A stretch of 21,284 nt of DNA from positions 1 through 21,284 of the IMG/VR virus record IMGVR_UViG_3300031576_000288; one strand, 5' to 3'. Each line of letters begins with the position of its first letter. Position 1 is the stretch's first letter. The position numbers and the translations under genes are program-made. A model generated the notes under the pieces. It saw nothing but the letters and a program-made list of their open reading frames with translations. It searched no databases and had not been told where the DNA came from. Below, in pieces: positions 14,555-20,448 of the stretch. The stretch comes from a virus.

Positions 14555-15720
14555 GCGTGCCGGGTTCGTCGATCACCGCGAACGTCCTCGCCCAGAACCT
14601 CCTCACCGACGGGCCCGACCAGTACGCCGTGTTGATCACGAGCACCGGCCGGGTCCGTGTCGGCCGCCGCGCTGCGCGCGGTGAGTGGACCACGACCACG
14701 ATCCCCGCGACGATGCTCGGCCAGCCTGTTACCGGCGACGAACACTGCTACCCGACGCTCGCCTTGGATGACGACGGGTTCATCTTCGTCTGGGCGAACA
14801 TGCACGTCGACCCATACCGGTGCGTCCGATCGCTCCGGCCCCGCGACATCGGCGGCTGGAAGCAGGTGTCGCTCCCCGGCAAGTTCACCCGGAACACCTA
14901 CCCGGTCGTCGCGAAGCTCGCCGACGGGACGCTCTGGCTCCACCTCCGTGCCGGTGCGCTCGGCGGCCCAGGCCGCGGCGACAGTCACGTCTGGATGCGC
15001 CGCGACGGCCAATGGTGGTACTCCGGCAAGCTCTTCAAGGGTGTCAACGTCGCCGGCGGCAGCGGCCCTGCCGTCGACGACGCGACGAACTGGTCGGCGT
15101 ACCCGGTCCGGCCGCATGTTGAGCAGTCGGGCCGGGTGCATCTCGCGTGGTGCTGGCGCCGGTACGGCACCGACGAACCCGCCGGCGGTGACGCGTCACG
15201 GACGAACGAGCTGCTCTCCTACGCCTGGACCGACGACGGCGTCAACTGGCATGCGATCGACGGGACACCCCTCGCGCTGCCGATCGACCCGGTGGCCGAC
15301 ACGGCATGTCATACCGGCCTCGTGCTCGACCAGCTCGTCAACGGCGGCGGGATCACCCTCGACGACGCTGGCCTTCCGCACGTCGTGATCGGCCAGAACC
15401 CCTACCACCACGCATGGTGGGACGGCCAGCAGTGGGGCGCCGAGCAGATCGCGGATCCGCTCGGCGGTGTGAACCTCGCCGGCTTCGCCACCATCCACAA
15501 CGTCGACGGCAAGCTCTGGCTGCTCGTGACCCAGGTCCCCGCGCCACGCCGGCTCGTGCTCGTCGCACTCGACGGGAGCGAGGTGGTCGAGCTGGCGGTC
15601 CCGGGTGTCGAATGGTCGACCCACGCCGACCCTGGCGCCCTCTCCGGGCACGTCGAGGTGCTCGTCCCGGACGGCAACCAGTTCGAGACCGTCACCGTCG
15701 GGCTCCCCAGCCTCGTCTGA
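14551..15720 (+). CDS. BNR_4-type beta-propeller, polysaccharide lyase PL24/25-like
   Basis: A 389-residue protein. The frame opens earlier, but the ATG at 14551 overlaps the previous stop and gives a clean start. It has repeated propeller blades and reads like the BNR_4 family: GDEHCYPTLALDDDGFIFV, ANMHVDPYRCVRS, TYPVVAKLADGTLWLHLRAG, then WSAYP...GRVHLAW. Candidate catalytic residues are H65, H85, Y117 and R133. The H-H (20) and Y-R (16) spacings match what I remember for the catalytic set of ulvan lyases of PL24/PL25. No signal peptide is present. Lying behind the lysis cassette, it may be a virion glycan-binding or degrading protein. A non-enzymatic receptor-binding propeller is the main alternative. 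Confidence 0.65.
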   Translation: MSVPGSSITANVLAQNLLTDGPDQYAVLITSTGRVRVGRRAARGEWTTTTIPATMLGQPVTGDEHCYPTLALDDDGFIFVWANMHVDPYRCVRSLRPRDIGGWKQVSLPGKFTRNTYPVVAKLADGTLWLHLRAGALGGPGRGDSHVWMRRDGQWWYSGKLFKGVNVAGGSGPAVDDATNWSAYPVRPHVEQSGRVHLAWCWRRYGTDEPAGGDASRTNELLSYAWTDDGVNWHAIDGTPLALPIDPVADTACHTGLVLDQLVNGGGITLDDAGLPHVVIGQNPYHHAWWDGQQWGAEQIADPLGGVNLAGFATIHNVDGKLWLLVTQVPAPRRLVLVALDGSEVVELAVPGVEWSTHADPGALSGHVEVLVPDGNQFETVTVGLPSLV

Positions 15721-15786
15721 GTTCTATCCCGCCGCGCGCCGGGCGTTCTACGCGCGCCGACCCATCCCCGAACATCGGACAGACCC

Positions 15787-16347
15787 TTGACTCGTCGCGT
15801 CAGCATCACCCTCATCGCAATCCTGCTCGTTGTCTCGTGTGGTAGCCGCCCGGAAGGGCGGCCTTCGTCATTCCAGATCACCGCCACCGAACGCGCGGGC
15901 ACCGCCACCGAGGTGTCGATCTCGCCGTTGAGCAGCGCCCGCGACCGCGCCCTGTTCCACCGGTGGATCCAATACCAACTGGATCGCGCCGCCTTCCACC
16001 GGTGGGTGACATGGCAATGGGAGCACCGCAACCTCCCGCACCCATGCCGCGACGACGTCGAACGCGCGATCCGCAGAACATGGGCTGGCACCGGCGACGA
16101 GAACACGATGGTCGCGATCGCCTGGCGCGAATCAGCGTGCACACCGTGGGCCAGGAACCCCAACGGCGTCGACTCCGGCCTCTTCCAACTCTCGCTCCCA
16201 CTGCACGACGATCTGTTCTGGGCGGTCGGCTGCAACCCCGACACACAATGGGACGAACTCGGCTGCGGGGTGAAGGCTGCGAAGCAACTCTGGAACGGAT
16301 GTTCAATCGGTCCTTGGTCACCGCCGTACTACTGTCGACGACCATGA
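15787..16347 (+). CDS. Lipoprotein with lysozyme/transglycosylase-like domain
   Basis: A 186-residue protein starting at TTG. It has a basic, hydrophobic signal (MTRRVSITLIAILLVVSC) whose lipobox VVSC makes C18 the likely lipidated residue, so the protein should sit outside the membrane. After a Ser/Thr-rich linker come two similar helices (ALFHRWIQYQ and AFHRWVTWQW). A lysozyme-like core follows: AIAWRESACTPWARNP with probable catalytic E115, SGLFQL (130-135) and a final helix/loop AAKQLWNGCSIGPWSPPYY. Several Cys residues may pair. No clear ribosome binding site precedes the TTG, but later starts would lose the signal. Possible roles are secreted lysis aid, or a lysogeny surface factor acting on incoming phage. 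Confidence 0.65.
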   Translation: MTRRVSITLIAILLVVSCGSRPEGRPSSFQITATERAGTATEVSISPLSSARDRALFHRWIQYQLDRAAFHRWVTWQWEHRNLPHPCRDDVERAIRRTWAGTGDENTMVAIAWRESACTPWARNPNGVDSGLFQLSLPLHDDLFWAVGCNPDTQWDELGCGVKAAKQLWNGCSIGPWSPPYYCRRP

Positions 16348-16676
16348 GACGCGCTCGCTGGCGGCACCGCCGTGACGTACATCCGACCCACACGAGCGAC
16401 ATCTGGTGGGTCGAACAGCGGCGACCGTCGCTGTTCTGGCAGATCGCGACTCGGCTCGCACCAGGGTGGTGGAAGCACCGCAAGATGCGCCGCGAGTGGC
16501 AGCGTTACGCCGACATGTACACCGGCCGCAAGCCCGGACCGACATGCTCGAGCGACGACTGGGGCCGCCCGGGTGCCTACGGGGCGCAGTGGATGACCGC
16601 GGCCGAACGTGCGCGCGAGGAAGGGCTCGGTGTCGTGCTCGACCCGATCCACACGAGCGGCAGCTGGCACGCGTAG
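16344..16676 (+). CDS. Hypothetical Trp- and Arg-rich protein
   Basis: A 110-residue protein starting at the ATG that overlaps the lipoprotein stop (ATGA). The upstream extension of the frame is a shadow of that gene. It is strongly basic and aromatic: MRRARWRHRRDVH, SDIWWVEQRRPSLFWQIA, GWWKHRKMRREWQRYADMY. A C-terminal part contains DDWGRPGAYGAQWMTAAERA. No transmembrane segment or recognised motif is visible. It is the last rightward gene before the terminator at 16709-16743, so it ends the late transcript. I do not assign a role. Confidence 0.55.
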   Translation: MRRARWRHRRDVHPTHTSDIWWVEQRRPSLFWQIATRLAPGWWKHRKMRREWQRYADMYTGRKPGPTCSSDDWGRPGAYGAQWMTAAERAREEGLGVVLDPIHTSGSWHA

Positions 16677-16708
16677 GCTGGGACCTGCCCTACCACGAGA
16701 CGACGATC

Positions 16709-16743
16709 GAGCCCTCTGGCCTTACCAGCCGGGGGGCTCTTTC
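16709..16743 (+). terminator. Intrinsic terminator of the late operon
   Basis: An 11-bp stem (GAGCCCTCTGG paired with CCGGGGGGCTC, including G-T pairs) encloses a 9-base loop, with a short T run directly after (TTTC). It lies 33 bases past the last late gene and before the att region, so it should end late transcription before the integrase. Confidence 0.75.
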
Positions 16744-16756
16744 GCGCCCCAGCTGC

Positions 16757-16774
16757 CCATGGGCGCGCCCATGG
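16757..16774. repeat. Perfect 18-bp palindrome
   Basis: CCATGGGCGCGCCCATGG reads identically on both strands. It lies 14 bases after the terminator and about 110 bases before the att core. It could be a protein-binding site in the attP arm or a second hairpin supporting termination; nothing in the sequence decides between these. Confidence 0.8.
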
Positions 16775-16881
16775 AACCCGCCCGGACACACCCCCAGGCC
16801 CGACGCCCGCGACGCTCCGAAATGCCTCCCGACCAGCGAAAACAGGACGCCCAGCGACAGACAGAAGTGGTAGCGACCGCT

Positions 16882-16925
16882 CTCATAATCCTTTGGTCGC
16901 AGGTTCGATCCCTGCCGGGCCCACC
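16882..16925 (+). other. Probable attP core: 3' half of a CAU-anticodon tRNA gene
   Basis: The sequence contains an anticodon loop CTCATAA (16882-16888), a full T arm (GCAGG, loop TTCGATC, CCTGC, 16899-16915), a 3' acceptor strand CGGGCCC and discriminator A (16923). No matching 5' acceptor strand (GGGCCCG) is found about 75 bases upstream, and the sequence before the anticodon loop does not pair as an anticodon stem. It is therefore only the 3' half of a tRNA-Met(CAU)-type gene, or tRNA-Ile2. Integrases of this kind use such halves so that integration restores the host tRNA. The integrase gene starts 80 bases downstream. Confidence 0.8.
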
Positions 16926-16969
16926 TGGACATTCGTCGCTGTCGAGCGCATGATGCGAGGGTCGACGCC

Positions 16970-16993
16970 CACGTTTCTGCCAATGGAAACGTG
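16970..16993. promoter_or_regulatory. Inverted repeat just before the integrase start
   Basis: Arms CACGTTTC and GAAACGTG (8 bp, perfect) flank an 8-base loop. The repeat ends at the ribosome binding region GAGGAA (16993-16998), 11 bases before the ATG at 17005. It could be an operator, an integrase arm site, or an RNA hairpin that limits integrase translation. Another odd-centred palindrome, CGCATGATGCG, lies at 16947-16957. Confidence 0.55.
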
Positions 16994-17004
16994 AGGAACC
17001 ACGA

Positions 17005-18117
17005 ATGCGCGGCCATCTTCGCGAGCGCGGCAAGGACCGCTGGCAGCTCGCCGTCCACCTCGGCCACAACCGCTACGCCTACCGGACGATCCACGGCACC
17101 GAACGCCAAGCCGGCCGCGAGCTCGCGCGCATGATCGCCGACCTCGACACGCACGGCGCGACCCGCGGCCGCCCCACCTTCGCCCAAGTCGAAGCCGACT
17201 GGTGGGAGCTCCACGCACCACGCCTCGCACCCAACACCCGCCGCGGCTACCGCACCAAGCTCGACACGCACATCATCCCCGCCCTCGGCACGACCAAGAT
17301 CAACGCGGTGCGCACCGTCGACCTCGACCGGCTCTACCAACAGCTCGCCGCCGGCACCCGCGCCCGCAAGCCCCTCGCGCCCCGCACCATCCGCCAGATC
17401 CACGCCATCATCTCCGCGATCTGCTCGGCAGCCGTCCGGTGGGGCTACCTCACCCGCTCACCCGCCGACCATGCCGACCCGCCCAAGATCCCACCCTCCG
17501 AGCTCGCGCCGCCCGACGCGGCAGCCGTCCGGGCGCTACTCGCCGCCGCCAACACGCCCGGGCTCCGGCTCGCGATCCAGCTCGCCGTCGCGACCGGCGC
17601 CCGACGCGGCGAGATCTGCGCGCTGCGCTGGACCGACGTCGACCTCACGGCCGGCGAGCTCACGATCGCCCGGTCGATCACCCACCTCGACGACGGCAAG
17701 ACGATCAGCGAGAAGTCGACGAAGACCCACCAGTCGCGGACCGTCGCGCTCGACCCCACGACGATCGCCGCACTCGAGCAGTACCGCCGGACCCAGCGCG
17801 AAGCGTGGCTGCTCGCCGGCCACCCCTGGACCGCCGATCTCCACGTGCTCGCGACCGCGGCCGGTGAGCCGTGGCGGCCCGACCGGCTCACCCTCGCGTT
17901 CGAACGCGCGCGCAAACGGGCGAAGCACCCGACGGTCCGGTTCCATGATCTGCGCCACTTCCACGCGACCGAGCTCGCCGAAGCCGGCGTGCCGCTCACC
18001 GTGGTGCGGGACCGGCTCGGCCATCGTGATATCGCGACGACGGGGATCTACGCGCATGGCCGGCGTGATGGTGATCGTGCCGCGGCCGTGGCGATCGGCA
18101 AAATCCTCGCCGGCTAA
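17005..18117 (+). CDS. int: Tyrosine recombinase integrase
   Basis: A 370-residue phage integrase that should recombine attP with a host tRNA gene. Residues 1-50 form an AP2-like arm-binding domain (RGKDRWQLAVHLG...GTERQAGRELARMI). Residues about 57-145 form the SAM-like core-binding domain, and about 170-365 the catalytic domain. All catalytic residues are visible: R200 (ATGARRGEI), K240 (STKTHQSRTV), H314 and R317 (HDLRH), H340 (RLGHRDI) and nucleophile Y349 (TTGIYAHG). The length is usual and the gene looks intact. GAGGAA serves as ribosome binding site. It ends in a four-base convergent overlap with the minus-strand membrane gene at 18114. Confidence 0.95.
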   Translation: MRGHLRERGKDRWQLAVHLGHNRYAYRTIHGTERQAGRELARMIADLDTHGATRGRPTFAQVEADWWELHAPRLAPNTRRGYRTKLDTHIIPALGTTKINAVRTVDLDRLYQQLAAGTRARKPLAPRTIRQIHAIISAICSAAVRWGYLTRSPADHADPPKIPPSELAPPDAAAVRALLAAANTPGLRLAIQLAVATGARRGEICALRWTDVDLTAGELTIARSITHLDDGKTISEKSTKTHQSRTVALDPTTIAALEQYRRTQREAWLLAGHPWTADLHVLATAAGEPWRPDRLTLAFERARKRAKHPTVRFHDLRHFHATELAEAGVPLTVVRDRLGHRDIATTGIYAHGRRDGDRAAAVAIGKILAG

Positions 18118-18395
18118 CTCCGATCGTGCGTACGGTCGAGCATCAGGTCGAGCCGGCCGACGACCGTGCCCACGGCCGCGACGAGCAGCGAGATCATCAA
18201 GGGGATCAGCCCGGTTTGGGCGACGGCGACGAACTTCTGGCCGTCCGCGAGTTCATAGTCGCCGAGGTCGGACCAGGTCTGTACGGCGAGGATCGCGCTG
18301 ACAATGGCGCCGAGGAACCCGAGGATGATGAAGAAGCTTCCGGCGCTGGAGCTGGTGCGAGGTGTCGTCGTCGTCGTGGTGGTCTCGTCGGTCAT
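18114..18395 (-). CDS. Two-span membrane protein beside the integrase
   Basis: A 93-residue protein on the minus strand with an AGGAG ribosome binding site that overlaps the stop of the upstream minus gene, so the two are cotranslated. A polar N-terminus with seven consecutive Thr (MTDETTTTTTTPRTSS) is followed by two hydrophobic segments (about 20-39, SFFIILGFLGAIVSAILAVQ, and 60-80, LIPLMISLLVAAVGTVV). The tail is charged (RLDLMLDRTHDRS). No family is recognised. Genes expressed in the prophage state often sit between int and the repressor, so a membrane-based superinfection exclusion role is possible but unproven. Confidence 0.65.
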   Translation of the reverse strand: MTDETTTTTTTPRTSSSAGSFFIILGFLGAIVSAILAVQTWSDLGDYELADGQKFVAVAQTGLIPLMISLLVAAVGTVVGRLDLMLDRTHDRS

Positions 18396-18404
18396 GGGTT
18401 TCTC

Positions 18405-18788
18405 CTAGCAGAGCGTTTGTGTGGCGTCGATCAACGGTCCGATGCTGACGCGCAATCCACCGCCAGCGTCTTTCCAGATCGGAGTGATATCGGTGTAGCC
18501 GTCTTGCTTGGCGACACCGTTCAGCGCGTACTCGGTCCCGTCGACCTCCCACGTGACCGCGCCGCCGCTCCTGCAGTGCCCCTCGCCGCCGGTGGTGGTG
18601 AGCGGCCATTCTTCGTCGGCGTCGAAGAACGCGAGGGCCTCGTCGTAGCCGAGTGAGCCGCCCTCGTCGCTGTCATCGCTGCTCATTGCGCCGAACGCGA
18701 TCGACACCACGGCGACGACCACGACGAAGATCAGTACCGGCTTGAGGCACCCGCCACGCGACGGCGGGGGCTCGCTCGTGTCAGACAC
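18405..18788 (-). CDS. Membrane-anchored DUF2511-like protein
   Basis: A 127-residue minus-strand protein starting at GTG behind a strong GGAGGT site. A short polar N-terminus precedes one membrane span (about 16-34, KPVLIFVVVVAVVSIAFG) and an acidic linker. The exported domain runs EEWPLTTTGGEGHCRSGG, TYALNG-type DGTEYALNGVAKQDG, IWKD and IGPLIDATQTLC. The WPL...C...YALNG...C pattern matches what I know as DUF2511. C72 and C127 could form a disulfide outside the cell. The function of the family is unknown. It leads a two-gene minus operon between int and the repressor, a typical place for lysogeny-expressed cargo. Confidence 0.65.
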   Translation of the reverse strand: MSDTSEPPPSRGGCLKPVLIFVVVVAVVSIAFGAMSSDDSDEGGSLGYDEALAFFDADEEWPLTTTGGEGHCRSGGAVTWEVDGTEYALNGVAKQDGYTDITPIWKDAGGGLRVSIGPLIDATQTLC

Positions 18789-18825
18789 CGGACCTCCGAA
18801 TCACACGAGTGTCATTTGCCCCGGT

Positions 18826-18852
18826 TTGACTGTCCCACCCCGAACGTATGAT
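18826..18852 (+). promoter_or_regulatory. Sigma70-like promoter for the small coiled-coil gene
   Basis: TTGACT (18826-18831) and TATGAT (18847-18852) are each a 5/6 match to the consensus, with a somewhat short 15-bp spacer. Start of transcription would fall near 18859, followed by GGGAAGGGG and the ATG at 18877. Nearby palindromes GTGTCAGACAC (18778-18788) and ACACGAGTGT (18803-18812) might be operator sites for this divergent region. Confidence 0.5.
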
Positions 18853-18876
18853 CGACGTGGCGGGAAGGGGCTGGCG

Positions 18877-19053
18877 ATGAGGCGGATGCAGTTGGAACGA
18901 CGGATCACCGAGCTCGAGGGGCAGATCGCCGATCTCGCCGCGACGGTGCGGAACCTGGGCGTAGTTGCTATTGGCGTGCCGCGTCCCGCATATCACGATA
19001 GAGCCGCCGCAAGGTCTCGCGGTCGCGTTCGGAGAGTGCGTCGTCGACGTTGA
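18877..19053 (+). CDS. Small coiled-coil protein with Arg-rich tail
   Basis: A 58-residue ORF starting at the ATG at 18877, which follows GGGAAGGGG and a good promoter; the longer upstream frame has no such support. The N-terminal half is a clear heptad helix (MRRMQLERRITELEGQIADL, then AATVRN). The C-terminal half is basic and ends VRRVRRRR. The last 86 bases run antisense to the 3' end of the repressor gene, so the Arg-rich part may be a by-product of that overlap. It could dimerise and bind nucleic acid. I know of no homologue. Confidence 0.45.
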   Translation: MRRMQLERRITELEGQIADLAATVRNLGVVAIGVPRPAYHDRAAARSRGRVRRVRRRR

Positions 19054-19315
19054 TCGCTGCCTCGACGCTGAGCGCAGTTCCTGTGCGCATGAAGCCGAGC
19101 CGTGCCGAGATCTCGTTCCCGCGCAACTCGAGAGCGTCTTCGATGGCAAAGATGCGGGACGGACGGAGGGCGATCTGTCCGCTGGCCCACTGGCTGACGG
19201 CACCGATGTCGACGCCCAGTGCTGCGGCGATGATCTTCCGATTCTCGGCTGTCGCGTATGGCCGCAACGCCTCGCCGACGCGGCGGCGGTACTCGCTCTC
19301 GTCGCTCCTGCCCAT
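18968..19315 (-). CDS. Phage repressor-like HTH protein
   Basis: A 115-residue protein on the minus strand. The frame extends to 19546, but that extension runs through the operator region and the cro start. The ATG at 19313-19315 gives MGRSDESEYRRRVGEALRPY. The HTH is YATAENRKIIAAALGVDIGA, then VSQWASGQIALRPSR (about residues 20-54), where GVDIGAVSQWASG is the recognition part. A helical C-terminus (ALSERDRETLRRLYRDM) may dimerise. There is no peptidase-like cleavage domain, so induction would not be by LexA-type self-cleavage. It faces a Cro-like gene across three operator-like repeats, the standard lysis-lysogeny layout. A start further upstream, for example within 19380-19440, is an alternative. 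Confidence 0.7.
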   Translation of the reverse strand: MGRSDESEYRRRVGEALRPYATAENRKIIAAALGVDIGAVSQWASGQIALRPSRIFAIEDALELRGNEISARLGFMRTGTALSVEAAINVDDALSERDRETLRRLYRDMRDAARQ

Positions 19316-19400
19316 GCACCACCGGGGAGTGTGCTCGTCGTCGACTGCCGTGTCTACCTGGCGATATGAGACCTCAAGAGAACAGTAGTTCCACAGGTGT

Positions 19401-19450
19401 AAGTACTCGTCACTTCTCATAAGCATTGCTTGACAACCGTAAGTAATGCT
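19401..19450. promoter_or_regulatory. Three operator-like repeats, 20 bp apart
   Basis: AAGTACTCGT (19401), AAGCATTGCT (19421) and AAGTAATGCT (19441) are spaced exactly two helical turns apart. The middle copy is the perfect palindrome AAGCATTGCTT (19421-19431). ATAAGCATTGCTT and AAGTAATGCTTAT (19419-19431, 19441-19453) also form an inverted pair with one mismatch. They lie between the divergent repressor and Cro-like genes and overlap the rightward promoter, as phage operators do. Confidence 0.7.
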
Positions 19451-19458
19451 TATATCGT
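19430..19458 (+). promoter_or_regulatory. Rightward early promoter
   Basis: A perfect -35 (TTGACA, 19430-19435), a 17-bp spacer and a -10 with the key positions TA...T (TATCGT, 19453-19458). Two of the operator-like repeats overlap it. The predicted transcription start (about 19465-19467) coincides with the GTG at 19467. Confidence 0.65.
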
Positions 19459-19466
19459 GGGCCCTC

Positions 19467-19697
19467 GTGACTGCGGCGAAGACCCTGGGCATGCGGATCC
19501 GAGACCGGCGACGCGCCCTCTTCCTGACGCAGGCCGAGCTTGCCAAGATCTGCGTCGTTCACCAATCGGCCGTGAGCCAGTGGGAACGTGACGAGTCCGT
19601 CCCCTCGCTGCGGCTGCGTCCCGTACTGGCCGGCGCGCTGCACGTGTTCCCTCACGAGTTCTTCGACGACATCGAAGCCACCGAGGTCGCGTCGTGA
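19467..19697 (+). CDS. Cro-like HTH regulator
   Basis: A 76-residue XRE/HTH_3 protein. An ATG at 19446 is in frame but lies inside the promoter, so I prefer the GTG at 19467, which would make the mRNA leaderless; the ATG at 19491 is a further alternative. The fold reads MRIRDRRRALFLTQAELAKI, then CVVHQSAVSQWERDESVPSL and LRPVLAGALHV, where TQAELAK and QSAVSQWERD are the two helices of the HTH. It is divergent from the repressor and directed towards the early genes, as expected for Cro. The stop overlaps the next GTG (GTGA). Confidence 0.75.
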   Translation: MTAAKTLGMRIRDRRRALFLTQAELAKICVVHQSAVSQWERDESVPSLRLRPVLAGALHVFPHEFFDDIEATEVAS

Positions 19698-20005
19698 ACC
19701 CTGTGACGGTGCAGTGTCCGCCGCATTCGACTGACCGGCCGGATTGCGCGCCGACCACAACGACGCACCCGGAACCGACGAGCACCACGGTCATCGAGAC
19801 GACCACGCCGTCCATGCCGTCCTCGTCGACGATCAGCACCACGAGCCTCGACAACCCGACGACCACCAGCGCGCGCGTCGAGACAGCGACGACCGAACCC
19901 GTGCTGCCCGCGACCGGCAGCACCGACCTGTTCGGCACGCTCGGCCTGCTCGCGGTCATGGTGGGCGCGTCGTTGCTCGTGTGGGCACGACGGTGGACCC
20001 GATGA
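19694..20005 (+). CDS. LPxTG-type cell-wall sorting protein, copy 1
   Basis: A 103-residue protein. The GTG at 19694 overlaps the cro stop; GTG at 19703 matches the start of the second copy. The order is a conserved N-terminal block (VQCPPHSTDRPDCAP, two Cys ten apart), a Thr/Ser/Pro-rich stretch and a full sortase signal: LPATG, a hydrophobic segment (LFGTLGLLAVMVGASLLVWA) and the basic end RRWTR. No N-terminal signal peptide exists and none is available upstream in frame. Export is therefore unclear, and the C-terminal helix may simply anchor it in the membrane. It is a paralogue of 20685-21002. The location after cro makes it an early gene. Confidence 0.75.
   Translation: MNPVTVQCPPHSTDRPDCAPTTTTHPEPTSTTVIETTTPSMPSSSTISTTSLDNPTTTSARVETATTEPVLPATGSTDLFGTLGLLAVMVGASLLVWARRWTR
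19703..19756 (+). repeat. Conserved 54-bp block, copy 1 (N-terminus of LPxTG gene)
   Basis: Eighteen codons starting GTGACGGTGCAG match the block at 20685-20738. I count six differences, all at third positions and all synonymous. Confidence 0.8.
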
Positions 20006-20433
20006 CCGCCGCGCTCGACACGCCGCTGTTCGTCACCGTCCGCGAAGCAGCCCGACTGGTCGGCATCTCCCGCTCGCGCGCGTACGCGCTCGTGAACACC
20101 GGGGAGTGGCCCTCGACGAACGCGTGGGGCCGGCTGCTCATCCCGTACCGGTTCCTCGCGGAGCTCGCCGACCAGCTCACCGATTCTGCCGAATCGCGCG
20201 GCGCCCGCGCGCGCACCACACCTGCCGCCATAGCCGTTAGAGGCGTGGGCGTTGACACGGCCGGTGTGGTGCGCGGGCCGGCGGACGCGTCCAGCGCACC
20301 CAACCCCACCGCAGCCCCTTTTGCCGGAGGCACCGGTGGGCGTGTGCACAACCCGCCCCAGCAACGGTCGCCATCTACTCCGCCCGGTCGGCCGTCACCG
20401 GCGGGCACGAACGCCGGCCCAACCTCCTCCTGA
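20002..20433 (+). CDS. Excisionase-like HTH protein with disordered tail
   Basis: A 143-residue protein starting at an ATG in an ATGA overlap with the LPxTG gene; the longer upstream frame is a shadow. Residues 10-55 form a MerR/excisionase-type winged helix (HTH_17): FVTVREAARLVGISRSRAYA, then LVNTGEWPSTNAWGRLLIPY with the wing GRLLIP, and a helix LAELADQL. After about residue 60 the sequence is low-complexity, rich in Ala, Gly, Pro and Ser, probably disordered. It is the best candidate for the recombination directionality factor partner of the integrase, although a transcription regulator is equally compatible. Xis proteins are usually shorter than this. Confidence 0.65.
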   Translation: MTAALDTPLFVTVREAARLVGISRSRAYALVNTGEWPSTNAWGRLLIPYRFLAELADQLTDSAESRGARARTTPAAIAVRGVGVDTAGVVRGPADASSAPNPTAAPFAGGTGGRVHNPPQQRSPSTPPGRPSPAGTNAGPTSS

Positions 20434-20448
20434 AAGGCCTCGCCTGTC

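Noticed and set aside
15718-15787. Readthrough of TGA fusing the BNR_4 protein to the lipoprotein
   Set aside because: The frames match, but the 22 intervening codons are unremarkable and the lipoprotein has its own signal sequence at its start. A fusion would bury that signal.
16848-16925. A complete functional tRNA gene
   Set aside because: The 5' acceptor strand is absent and the anticodon stem does not pair, so only the 3' half is present.
16690-17403. Minus-strand ORFs over the att site reading RQGSNLRPKDYES and DRTCDQRIM
   Set aside because: These are the familiar spurious translations of the antisense strand of a tRNA-Met gene. They helped to recognise the tRNA half but are not proteins.
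19446-19466. ATG at 19446 as the start of the Cro-like gene
   Set aside because: It lies between the -35 and -10 elements and upstream of the predicted transcription start.
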